Origin: Chlorella sorokiniana
Taxonomy: Eukaryota; Chlorophyta; Trebouxiophyceae; Chlorellales; Chlorellaceae
DNA length: 64,000 nt
Assembly (NCBI GenBank): GCA_025917655.1
Contig: CP084619.1
Coordinates: 4,321,001 to 4,385,000 of the forward strand
Direction of reading: 5' to 3'
Part shown: in pieces, positions 31,696-41,749 of the stretch
How the letters are laid out: every line of letters begins with the position of its first letter
How positions within the stretch are numbered: position 1 is the first letter of the stretch
Notes under the pieces: generated by a model
What the model was told of the DNA's origin: nothing
Databases searched by the model: none
The model's input: only the letters and a program-made list of their open reading frames with translations
Position numbers and translations under genes: made by a program

Positions 31696-32972
31696 ATGAC
31701 CAAGCCCACTGTGGTTTACTTCCCAATCCGGGGTGTGCAAGCGTATCGAAGTCGAAAATGCGCTGGCGATTGACAGCACCTGGCTGCCCTGCAGAGTGTT
31801 GCGCCGCTGGTACCACCCGCTGCGCTTGCGCTGCCTTTGTGCAGGCCGCGGCGAGGCCATCAAGCTGGCACTGGCAGCCAAGGGCGTCGATTTCGACGTG
31901 CAGGATGTCGACTATGCGGAAATGAAGAGCGACCTGTCCAAGTGGGTGCTGTGGGGTGCGCGCGCGGATGACGGCGGCCACAGCGTCGTGAGGCTTGCGG
32001 CCACGACCATCACCACTCCCTGCGTTGGCTTCCGCCGCTGCAGGTTCCCCTTGCCCAGGCCCCGAGATTTGTGGACGACGACTGCAACATTGTCCAGTCC
32101 AACGCCATCCTGCGGCATCTGGGTGAGCCGCTCTTGAACGCTGCGGCGCCTCTTCACAAGTACATGTGGCACATGTGCTTGCGTGCAGCAAGGTGCAGCC
32201 GTTCATGTGCTGTCCATCCATGCATGTCAGTAATTCTTCGCTGATGGGTTGCCGGCACGCACGCTTCTCTTTTTCAGGCCGCAAGCATGACATGTACGGC
32301 GCGGGGCTGAGGGAGGCCGCGGCGGTGGACATGCTTGTGGACGGCATCGAGGTGAGCTCAGCCCCCGTATTGGCTGGCAGCTCGTGCCTGTGCCCGCACG
32401 TCGCACCCTCCTCACCATCGCCCATCGACTATGTTTGGTGCAGGACCTCACGAAGAAGTACTTAGCCCTGATCTACCAGGACAAGCTGGTGGGTGCACCC
32501 TGAGGTTGGCGTCCCATTGATGCATGCTTTTGCGGCCTGCAGGGAAAGAACAGGAACACATATGTGCTGTTTGTGGGACCAATAGGCCTTGAAAATTTTG
32601 CTTGCTTTCCACCTGCACACTCTCGACCACACCCATTGCCTGCGGCAGGCGGATGAGGCCAAGGCTGCCTACTGGACCGCTCACTGCGACCCAGCCACCA
32701 TTTCCAGTGCCCGCGGTGGCGCCCACTTCAAGTACATCGCGCTGCTGGTGGAAACTCACGGCTCCGGCTGGGCGGTGGGCGGCGCGCTCAGCATTGCCGA
32801 CGCCGCGCTGTTCAACATTGTTGACCTCCACGTGCGCATCTTTCCCGACTTCAAGGCCGCGTATCCCGACCTGGCGGCGCACCATGACAAGTTTGCGGCC
32901 CTGCCAGGTGTCAAGGCATACCTGGAGGGCCCGCTGCACCAGCCCAAGGTGAACAACAACTCTCTCGGGTGA
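31696..32972 (+). CDS. Cytosolic glutathione S-transferase (sigma-like)
   Basis: Conjugates glutathione to electrophiles or reduces peroxides (family knowledge). Exons 31696-31732, 31845-31945, 32044-32122, 32278-32351, 32444-32488, 32649-32972, all phases agreeing and frame intact. N-terminal thioredoxin-like domain: TKPTVVYFPIRGRGEAIKL with the candidate catalytic Tyr, then PLAQAPRFVDDDCNIVQSNA carrying the cis-Pro and the Gln-Ser that grips the gamma-glutamyl group, and LRHLGRKHDMYG. The helical domain follows (DMLVDGIEDLTKKYLALIY, LSIADAALFNIVDLHV, FAALPGVKAYLEGP). About 220 residues, the normal length. No leader, so cytosolic. Confidence 0.9.
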
Positions 32973-33272
32973 CAAGTTGCAGCTCTGCAGAGTGCTCACT
33001 CCCGCCTGCGGGTCCCACTGCGACAGCCCCCTCGAATAGGAAAACCTATGTCGCCCATCGTGTTATGCGTGATTCGCCCTTTTGGTTCTGACTGTTTTTG
33101 AAGCATTGCATCCTCCATCTCGCCATGATGTGTTGAAAAACCGACAACCACTAGAGCTCTTGTGGGCGGACGACAGCAGCCGCAGCGCCGCAGCCCGTGC
33201 CCGCAGCTACATCGATCAATGACCCCAGCTCCCGCCGATCGATAGCGCAGTTAGGTCGGCATCCACGTACAT
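32973..33272 (+). other. 3' UTR of the GST gene and upstream region of the next gene
   Basis: No exon. Short and AT-richer than the flanks; the start of the next gene is uncertain, so part may be its 5' UTR. Confidence 0.4.
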
Positions 33273-36200
33273 ATGCAGCAGCGCTGTCACCGTGCAGCAG
33301 ACTGTCACGAGCTGTCTGAAGATGGAGACAGTAGCGTTGGAGCTCTTCTTTTTCCTGGAAACAATGTTTCAGTTGCCCTACACGTGAAAGTGGACGGGAC
33401 ACCCTGCAAATCGTTCGGGTCGCCCCTGTCCCGCGGCTCCGCATCCTCGCCAACAGCCTCGGATGCGCAAAGCAGCATGCCAGACATAAACACGACGGAT
33501 ACCAATGTCAAGACTGATGTATGCGGTGTTCTGCAGCTCGGGGGAGCGTATGCTACAACTGGCGGTGGCGATGGCGGCAGCATCGGCAGCGGCGGCAGCA
33601 GCCAACACTTGGACGAGCACTTACTGACAAGCCAGCAGGAGCCTGGGTTGGTATCCAGCCCTGGAACGCAACAAAAGGAAGTCTCAACGCATGATCCAAG
33701 CTATGAAAGGCAGCCGCAGGCGGCGGAGGGCGTGTGCAATGGCAGCCTGTTGGAGCCCAGCAGCAGCTTGGAGGCAGCAGTGGCGGCGCCTGGCAGCACC
33801 CTTGCTGCAGAACTTGTTGTGCCTGACAGTCCCGCAGCTGTCCCACCAGCCACGGCCGAGCAGCTGCATGCGGCAATGGAGCAGGCAAAGTCGCCGCCTC
33901 AAGCAGCACCCGCAGGGCCGGCATCGTCACCGCCGCCAGCAGGCGACGCTGGCGCTCTGGACGCTGTCATGGGCATGCTGCAGCAGCTGCTGGCGGGCCA
34001 GAACCAGGGCATCGCGCTGCAGCTGGCCGCGTCCAACCCGGCGACCGCGGCGCCGCCAGGCCAGCAAGACAAGCTTTCTGCCGCGCCGCCGTCGCCGCGC
34101 TCCCTGCGTGCGGCGGCGGCGGGCGCTGCCCGGCGGTGTGGAGAAGCTGCTGGCACTGGAGCTCGAGGTGGTGCAGCTGCAGCAGAGCCTGCAGATTGCG
34201 CAGTTGGAGTTTGAGGCGCGCACGGTGCAGCTCCTCTCCCTCAAGCAGCGCGCCGAGCAGGCGGAGCAGCGGCGGCGTCCGCTGACGAGCGCTCGGCTCG
34301 GCTTGGCCAGCAGTCGGCCGCAGCGGAGCGCGCCGCCGCCGAGCTGCGCTTCCAGCTGGGCGAGGTGGCGGCGCGGCACCAGGCCGAAGCGGTGCAGCTC
34401 CGCTCGCAGCTGGCAGACGCCGCTGGCCGGGCGGCGGCAGCCGAGGCCGCAGCGGCTGAGCTGCGGCAGGCACAGGCGTCTGCCGAGGATGCGCTGGCAG
34501 CGGCGCAGCGGGAGCTGCGAGAGGCGGCGGCGGCAGCGGCTGAGCTGCGGGAGCAGGCGGGGGCGCTGAGGCAGGACAACCAGCAGCTGCGGGTGCACGT
34601 CACTGCGGCGTGCGGGGCTCTCAAGGCGCTGGGCATCCCCATTCACAGGGTGTGCGCGAGTTGGTTGTGCTGCTACCTAACCTTGACTGCAATCCTTGTC
34701 ACACAAGAGAGCCTCAGCCCCAGGGCATGTCGGCCTTGCAGCTTGCCTTCCTCAATAGCTCACAAGCAGCCCACTTCAGTGTTTGCCCACTCCTGCTTCG
34801 TGTGACGCCCGCAGGTATTCAGCCAGTCGGCGCTCGCGCTGGCGGGGCACTCGGCCTCGCTGGGCGGCCACTCGTCGCCCAGTCGCCAGCTGGCGGCGCC
34901 GGCGGCGACTCAGTCTATCACAGCCCTGCGTCCGCCTCTGCCTCTGAGACCGCCTCCCCTCACGGCGTCTCTGCCGGCTGCAGCGCGGCCCCCACGTGCC
35001 TCGATTGCAGCTGTCCAGCGTGAGCCTTGAGCAGCTGGCGCAGCACGCCGCACCGCCGGCCGTGGCGGCGGCGCCTGCCTCGGCGCGGCAGCAGGGGCCA
35101 GCTGCGCTGGCGCCTTCGCAGCAGGGCAGCCGCTGTGCTGCAGAGCGCAGGCAGGGGAGGCGCTGCAGGGAGCAGCATCCTCGGCTGCAGTGACCGTGCA
35201 GCCAGCAAGCGCCGCTGAGCGCCAGCCTTTCCTCGCGGCGGGGCAGCCGGCCAGCGCGGAGAACGACCACCTGCAAGGGCCCCTTCCTCCCGCCCCGCCG
35301 TCGCCAGCAGATACCACCGCGGCCTCCCCCGCCCCGCCTCTCGCGGGCGGCCGCCGCGCGTTTGCGGCGCTGCCGCCGCTGCAGCTGCCGGCGACGGAGG
35401 CTGCGGATGCGCCGCCGCTTCTGACCGCGCGGCGGGCAGCGGTGTCTCCGGCGCAGCAGGAACTGCTTGCCACGGCTCGGCAGTGGCAGCTGAGCGCCCG
35501 CTCGGCTCGTTCAGCGGCTCCAGAGCCCGTTGATGCAGCCGAGGAGGAGGGCGCCGGCCTCATCCCCGCCTACCGCCCCCACGCCCCCCCGCCGCCGCCG
35601 CCCTGCTGCCCGGGATTGCGTCGGCGCGGCGGGCCCCCGCCACCGCACGCCCGCGCGGCTGGCTTGTGAGGCCACGCCGCCACGGCTGCGGCGTGCGCCC
35701 GCCTCTGCCAACAGCACGCCGGTCGGTAAGGCGGGCATGCAGCGGCGCACATACGGCCAGGAGCCGGGCTTCCGTGACATCAAGGAGGCTTACAACGCAG
35801 GTGGGTGGTGTGGGGGTGGGGAAGGTGTGGAGCGCGAGTAACCTGGAAACGGAGGCCGTGTCCTATGCACGCCTGCACCAGCAGGCCTTTCGCCACGCCT
35901 CTCCGCTGCGCAGCCCGAGCACCTGCCGCCGCTCTTTGCCCCGCCCTGCTTCACCTGCTTTTTGATTCTTCCTGCCGCGCATTCCTCCACCAACTATGGT
36001 GCTTTCCTTTACCGGACCACACCCACCACACCCATCACCACAACCACACGCCCCCGTGCGTGCAGTTGTGGCGGCTGAGGCCGCCGATCGCGCGCGCTCT
36101 TGGGCCCGCTCCGCCTTTTCTTCTGCCAGCGCGGTGGAGGCTGACCCGCGGAAGGTTGAGCCCGTGGTGCAGGTGGGAAGATAAGTTTCTCTTTCTTCTC

Positions 36201-36635
36201 TTTCTTTTGGTGGGGAGCGGTCCTGCGCATCTTTCCTCTTGTGTGTGGTGCTGGTGTGGGGGCGGGCGTAAGGCAGCGCGCTCGCGCTGGCGTCTGCCCT
36301 GCGCAGCAGCGTGGGTGCCCGGCTCGCCAGAGTGGCATGGAAGCCTGAGGGGTGGCGGGCCTGCACCCATGCAGCAGCTGGCAGGGCAAAGTCCGCCTGC
36401 AGACCGTGCCCAGCCCCCGTGCCCCGTCTTCCTGCTGCAGGGCCTGCTGCAGCTGTTTGCCGACAACGGCGTGGCCATCCCACTGGCCAAATGCGGGCCA
36501 GCGCAGTACCGCCTCGGCAGCGCCAAGCTGGCGGTACGGCTGGTCAACGGCCGCCTCGTGGCGCGGGCGGGTGCCGGGCAGACCACAGACGTGCTGCACT
36601 GGCTCGAGCGGCAGCCCGTGCAGCCGCTGCGCTAG
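33273..36635 (+). CDS. Coiled-coil protein with a Gas2-like C-terminal module, otherwise unrecognised
   Basis: The start is taken at the ATG at 33273 but is not certain. Exons: 33273-34649, 34815 to about 35800 (perhaps with a further intron ending near 35010), 36066-36172, 36441-36635. The first 280 residues are low-complexity Ser/Gly/Pro/Gln. A long coiled coil follows (VEKLLALELEVVQLQQSLQI, VAARHQAEAVQLRSQLADAA, AQRELREAAAAAAELREQAG), then a disordered Pro/Ala region, then RRTYGQEPGFRDIKEAYN. The last exon, VAIPLAKCGPAQYRLG then KLAVRLVNGRLVARAGAG, resembles the Tyr-then-R-L-V-x-G-x-L-x-x-R-x-G-x-G pattern of Gas2-related microtubule-binding domains (inference). One base seems missing at 34121-34123 and near 34270; the Pro-rich part has several further frame changes. 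Confidence 0.5.
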
Positions 36636-36854
36636 CGGCCTGTGTGCAGTCCTTCAGCAGCGTCAGCACAGCGACGCCCACCAGGCTGTGCTGCTGCGCC
36701 TGTCGCTTCCTGGGCACCAGACCAGGCGTTGACAACACAGCCACTTGACCACACTGTTCTGATTTCCCTGAGCATTGCACACTGTTGTCCGGCTGTCCAA
36801 GGTTGTGAACCCAAACAGTTGATGCCTATTTCGCCGAACACGAGGGATTCCAAT

Positions 36855-38796
36855 TCAAGCGGCCGCCACGCACAGCGACACAGCCATCGCGTCCTGGCGG
36901 GGCTGCCAGTCCCGCTTGTACCGCTGCTCCACCTCAAATAGCGTGCCCACCAGCCGCGTGCGGTACACCGCTGCACTGCCGCTGCCCTCAGACGCCGTTC
37001 TTGCTTCACTGCCACTCTCCGCGCCCCATTGCAGGCCCGCAACATCCGCCTCTGCCGCCGCCGCACCTGCAGGGACGCCAGGTCCAGGGCCGCTGCCGCC
37101 ACCAGGCCCTGCCCCGTGCTGGCGGCCGTTGCGTCGGCGCCGACGTGCGCCAGGTAGTCGGGTGCGCGCCGGGCACCAGCACGTTGTCTGCCAGCACCAG
37201 GCTGCCGGGGGCCACCAGGCCCAGCCGCTCCATCGCCAGCAGGTCGGGCAGGTAGCACTGCGCGCGCAGCGTGGGGAAGGTGGGGTGGGTGGGTGTGGTG
37301 GGGGTGGTGGTGGGTGGTTGTGGTGGGGGTGGTTGTGGGTGGGTGTGGTGGTGGTGGTTGGGTGGGGGACACGTGGTGTGGTGAGGGAGTTGCGGCAGGG
37401 GTATTGGCGAGGGAGGTGGAGGCGGAACGAGTGTGTGTGGATCAGGGGAATGTGCCGCGAGGAAGGCCTGTGTGCCAAGAAGGTGAGTTCCTGGCCCCTC
37501 ACGTGCTCTACACCACCCAATCGCCCGCCCACCACACACGCCGCACCGCAACCACACAGCTCGGACCACGCTCACCGGCTTGCAGTGGTCGAGGAAGACG
37601 AGGTCGGCAGGCTGCCCGGCTGGCAGGCCCGCCAGCTGGCGCAGCGCGGGCAGCACGCCGCCCGACAGCCCCGCCGCCACCTGCACGCGGGCGCCGGGGC
37701 CCTCCCCACCGCCACGCCCGCCAGCCGCAGCACCTCGCGCGCCACGGCTGCCTGCGGCGTGCATTGCAGGGAGGGGCGGCAGGCGCAAGGGGGAAGTCAG
37801 GGCTGGAGTGGCGCAGCGGACGGCAAGGTAGGTGTGTGTTTGTCGAGGCAGGACGAAATTGAGCTCGACGCGGTTCCACATAATGGAGGGCTTGCTCGGC
37901 GTGGCACCCGGCAGCAGCGCCCAAACAATCTAAACAGAAGGGTCCCAGCGCTGGAGTGAAGTGTTGACGCATCGGCACTCGATCAGCCAGCGCTGCTGCT
38001 TTGGCGCTCTATTCGGCGCGCCCCTCCCACCCCCTCCCATGCCCACAGGCGCGCCCCACCTGCTCCTGGCTGCCCTCCACCGACACCAGGCGCGCGCCAG
38101 GAGGCAGCGACCGGGCGATGCGTATCGCTCCGTACCCCACAAACGTCCCAAGCTCCAGCGCAAGGGCGGGCCGCCGCTGCGCCACCAGCCCCTCCAGAAT
38201 GGCGCCCTTCTCGGGACCGCAGCTGCGTGGCCGGTTGTGGGGGTGGTGGGTGTGTGGGGGAGGGGATGAGTGGTTGAGGGCTGCAACGACATGCGTGGCT
38301 TGCTGCATCGCACAAGCCCAACCATCGCCCCCGCGACAGCTCCCTCCCCCTCCCCGGCTCACCGATACATCGGGTAATAGCTCGCAAAGCGGTCGATGGC
38401 CGCCAGCACCGAGTCGGTGTCTCCCGGGGTGGCGGTGGCGCGCAGGTATGGAAGGATGTCGGCGGGTTCCAAATACGGCCAGCGCGAGTAGAAAGCAGGG
38501 TCCCGATCTTGCGCTGCTTCTTGCGCTGCGTGAGCCGGGGACGGCCGGGCGTGCAAGGCGGCCGCGGCAGCCAGGAGGGCCGCGGTTGCGTGCCGCCGGG
38601 GTATGAGAGAGGGCTGCAGCATCGGCGGCGCTCCGCCCGCCGCCACCTGCTCCCGCGGCGCCGCGCTGGCGCGCGGCTGGCGGTCGGATGTTCTACATTG
38701 TGCTTCGATGCCGCGGTGCGCTGTCAGAGCGGGTATGTGAGTGCGGCGCAGAGGAAGCGCGGGTTGTCGCCAAAAATCCTTGGCCTGAATACTCAT
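36855..38796 (-). CDS. COMT-like O-methyltransferase with thylakoid-lumen type leader
   Basis: SAM- and Mg-dependent O-methyltransferase of the catechol/caffeoyl-CoA type. Exons: 38796-38363, 38222-38060, 37751-37576, 37257-37067, then a 3' exon to the stop at 36855 whose 5' border is unclear. Seen: FASYYPMYRCGPEKGAILEG, LALELGTFVGYGAIRIARSL (motif I), ARLVSVEGSQEQV, LVFLDHCKP, YLPDLLAMERLGLVAPGSLV, then LADNVLVPG (Mg-binding D-N) and DYLAHVG. The leader is bipartite: an Arg/Ser-rich part, then RRHATAALLAAAAALHARPS followed by PAHA, a twin-Arg hydrophobic signal with an Ala-x-Ala site. If translation starts at the second ATG (38622), only the lumen signal remains. One base seems missing in C/G runs at 37704-37707 and 37160-37162. 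Confidence 0.8.
37273..37369 (+). repeat. G/T-rich imperfect repeat (GGTGGT/GGGTGT units)
   Basis: About 95 bases of GGGTGGTTGTGGTGG-like units in an intron of the COMT-like gene. On the plus strand it could form G-quadruplexes; the transcript of this gene carries the C/A-rich complement. Confidence 0.85.
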
Positions 38797-39069
38797 TTGG
38801 AAGCTCAATCGGTTGAAATGCACATGAAGCAGATAAAGCAGCAAAATGAATGCCGCTTTCAGGTCGCCCACAACCAGTCCATTGGTCTAATAGCGGCGCG
38901 ACCTCCAGTCCATTGGTCTAATAATGAAATTAAACGAGTATGCAAATGAATCAGATGGACATCAAAAGAGGGATTCCTACAGCAGTGGTCAATGCAAACT
39001 AAATGGGTGAGGAGGGTGTGCTGCCTGCCGCTTTGAAAGGCAGCACGGCTCGCAGCGCGGCCCCCGCCT

Positions 39070-41550
39070 TCAGCCACCGCTTGCGCGCGGCTGCTGGCCC
39101 AGCCTGGGCTCCCGCCGACAGCTGGCTGTTGCTGGGGCGCGCTGCACACCGTTTGGAGAGCTGAGTTCCCCAGCAGATCCGCCAGGTTGTGGGGATGCTC
39201 CGCCGTTTGCTGCGCCGCCACTTGCTCCAGGGTCTTCTGCCCCGCTAGTGGGCCCCCGCTGCGGCAAGCCATCCTGCTGAACTCTTGCCGCCGATGCTGC
39301 CGTGTCCATTGTCGTAGTTGCGAGCTTCGGCAGGCGGTTGCTCCGTTCGCAGGCTGTCTGCTGCGCCGGCGCCAGCTCGGCAAAGCACGCGTGGCAGATG
39401 CACTGGCTCTCCAGGCCGCAGCCGCCGCGGGGCCGTGGGGGCTCACCCGCGTGTGCTGCAGGCAGTACACTCGCTGACATAGCGTGCAGTAGTGGCTCTG
39501 CGCAGGGAGGGAGGCATCAACATGGTCGATCACGCCGCAGCTGAGGTTTTGTAAGCCGTGCTGGTGTGCCCACCAGCACGATGTGAGCTGGCGGACCCGC
39601 CGGCGAGCAAGCGCCGCCGTGTGCCGGCCCCTCCCCCTCACCTCCAGCCGCCGCCGCATGTCCCGCAGCCGGTCGAAGCGGCGGTGGCAGCCGGGCGGGC
39701 GCAGCGTGCGCCTCGCTGCACCGCCTGCTGCACCTCCTCGTCTGCCTGCTCCTCTGCCGCCTGGCGCGCTGCAGCAAGGCCTGCCTCGTCCCATCCAGCT
39801 GGCAGCTCAGTGCCCGTGCCGCCCATCTGGCCGCTTGCCTCCCCCGCCCCTGCAAGCAGCTGCAAGCTGCTGCTGCTGTGCAGCATGCCGCTGCTGCCGG
39901 CAGCGGGGCCCATCTGCAGCGCGCCGCTGCTCCCAGGCACCGCTGCAGCCTCGTCACCGCCGCCCAGAACAGCGCGGCTGCTGCCCGCCCTTTGGAGAGG
40001 AGCAGCAGCAGGCGCGCCGCCAGCGCCCGGCCTGCTGCTGCGCCTGGCTGGTGGCCGCTTCTCCGGCGGTGCTTCCTGTCGCTGGCGGGCCCCGCAGCCA
40101 GGGCAGCCGCGCGGCCAGCCAGCGGCAGAGCGCCAGCAGCACGCCTCCCACCCTGAGCTGGCTGGCTTTCAGCAGGATGGTGAGCGCCACCACCGCCGCG
40201 CTGCTCGCTGCCGACAGAGACCAGGCTACGCTGGGTGCGGCGCCGCCGCTGTGTGCATGCCCGCCCGCCGCGCTGGCGTTGCCTGCCGCCGCCACCGCAG
40301 CCAGCAGCGCCTGCACCTCGGCGGGGGCCAGCTGCATGGGCGCCGCAGGGCGCCGCGCAACAGCACGAACTTGGCAGGAGCCGCCGGAACCATCGTCGGT
40401 GACGGCGTGGGAGGAGTGTCCAAAGGCGCTCCAGGCGGTAAGGCGGTACCGGTAGCTTCCCTTTGCCGGTGGAAGGTCCACCCAGGCAGTATCCTCGTCA
40501 TCAGGCTCACCCGCCGGCTCCCACCGTCCCTCGGCCGCAGCGGGATCCCCGACCGCACCGTCCCCGCCAGCCCGCTGCTGCCGCTGCAGCACGTACTTGT
40601 GGAAGGGCGGGTGGCCGGGCTCGGCTGGGGGCTGCCAGCTGAGGCGCACCGCCGAGCGGTTGGCAGCAGCGCACCGCAGCTGCTGCGGCGGCTCGGGCAC
40701 CTTCCCCAGCCCCAGGATCAGCCGCTTGAGGCCGCGCAGGATCTGCAAGCACAGCAGCCGCCAGCGGGGGTGATCACAGCATAGGCAGCCGCAGTCAGCA
40801 GCAGGATGGCATGCCAACAGCGCGATGGCATGCCAACAGCGCGGTGGGACGCCAACAGCGCGGCGGGCAGAGCGCAAACGAGCAGCACCAGATGCATGTC
40901 AGCATGTATTAGCACCCACCTGCTGCTGGTGCAGCTTGCTGGTCACGCCCAGCTCTGCTGCCAGGCTGGCGCCGTCGTCGGCCGCGAGGAAGGGGAAGTC
41001 GAGGGCGGTGATGGCGGCAGCGCGGAAGGCGGCGGCGTGCTGGGGAAGATTGAGCCCGTGGCTGACCCAGTCTTCGACACGGTGGTCCTGCGAGAGTGTG
41101 GGTCAAAACCGCTGGTCAACCTTGGGCAGGGTGCGCAAAACGACTTGCAAAACAGTGGTCCTGGCCCTCAGCTTCCATAACAAGTGCCTGAGGGCAGCGG
41201 GGCCCGAGCGTCACCTGCAGCAGGGCCACGAGGTGGGCCGCAAGCTCGGCCTCGCTGACGGTGGCGCCGGCGTCGGGGCCGTCCAGGACAGCCCGGGAGG
41301 CTGCCTGGGCCGCTTGAGCGCTCCATCCCTCCTGTTTCAGGTCTAAACTGGCGGCTGCGAACTGTGCAGTCTCCAGCTCGTCCAATTGCCCGTCCGCATT
41401 TTTGTCGATATCGCGAAACAGCCGCTGCAATCCGGCTTGCTGATCTGCGAGACTGTGAGCTGGCTTGCCGTCCACCGGAAGAACGCAGGCCAGCCAGAGC
41501 AGCGCAAACAGGAACAAACGTCTCAGAAGGGGGTCATTACGACGGGGCAT
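39070..41550 (-). CDS. Type I membrane protein: luminal EF-hand, SAM and FN3 domains, one TM, cytosolic coil and FYVE-like zinc finger (STIM-like layout)
   Basis: Exon 1, 41550-41215: signal peptide (PLLRRLFLFALLWLACVLPV), then a canonical EF loop DIDKNADGQLDE and a degenerate second hand (LDGPDAGATVSEAELAAHL). Exon 2, 41087-40920, with the start of exon 3: a SAM domain, VEDWVSHGLNLPQHAAAFRA, LGVTSKLHQQQILRGLKRLI. Exon 3, from 40742: FN3 domain (VPEPPQQLRCAAANRSAVRL, then SYRYRLTAWSAFGHSSHA), a linker, and a hydrophobic span AWSLSAASSAAVVALTILL. Downstream is a Glu-rich helix (ARQAAEEQADEEVQQAVQRG). The last exon ends at 39070 and holds HYCTLCQRVYCLQHT and CGLESQCICHACFAEL, the second half of a FYVE-type finger. 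Exon borders between 40080 and 39650 are not resolved. One base seems missing at 39429-39432. Role inferred: ER calcium sensing coupled to a cytosolic module. Confidence 0.75.
40806..40864. repeat. Three tandem copies of a 19-20 bp unit
   Basis: Unit ATGGCATGCCAACAGCGCG, two perfect copies and a third with changes, in the intron between the SAM-coding exons of the EF-SAM gene. Confidence 0.9.
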
Positions 41551-41749
41551 GCCGCTGCATGGCTTGAAGATGCAGAAGATAGAAGAGTGAGCTTCCAAGA
41601 TCCCTAAACGCTCAGCACCGACCTTCGGGCCACCTCAGCAATTTGCAACTTTGACGTTCACGGCATGGAATGTGGGTACCTTGGCAGCATCGTGCAGATG
41701 ACATTACTCGACATCATATAGTGTGAGTTGCAGCCATCCAGGGCACCCA
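41551..41749. promoter_or_regulatory. Short divergent promoter region
   Basis: Only 199 bases separate the start codons of the EF-SAM gene (-) and ARP7 (+), so both promoters must lie here or overlap the 5' exons. AT-richer than the flanks, with TATAGTG-like sequence near 41718. Confidence 0.5.

Noticed and set aside
34996-35193. A separate small gene within the coiled-coil gene region
   Set aside because: Better read as part of the Pro/Ala-rich exon(s) of the 33273-36635 gene, with frame changes of the kind seen elsewhere.
40806-40864. Start of a CRISPR-like array
   Set aside because: Only three directly adjoining 19-20 bp units with no spacers, inside an intron of a nuclear gene.
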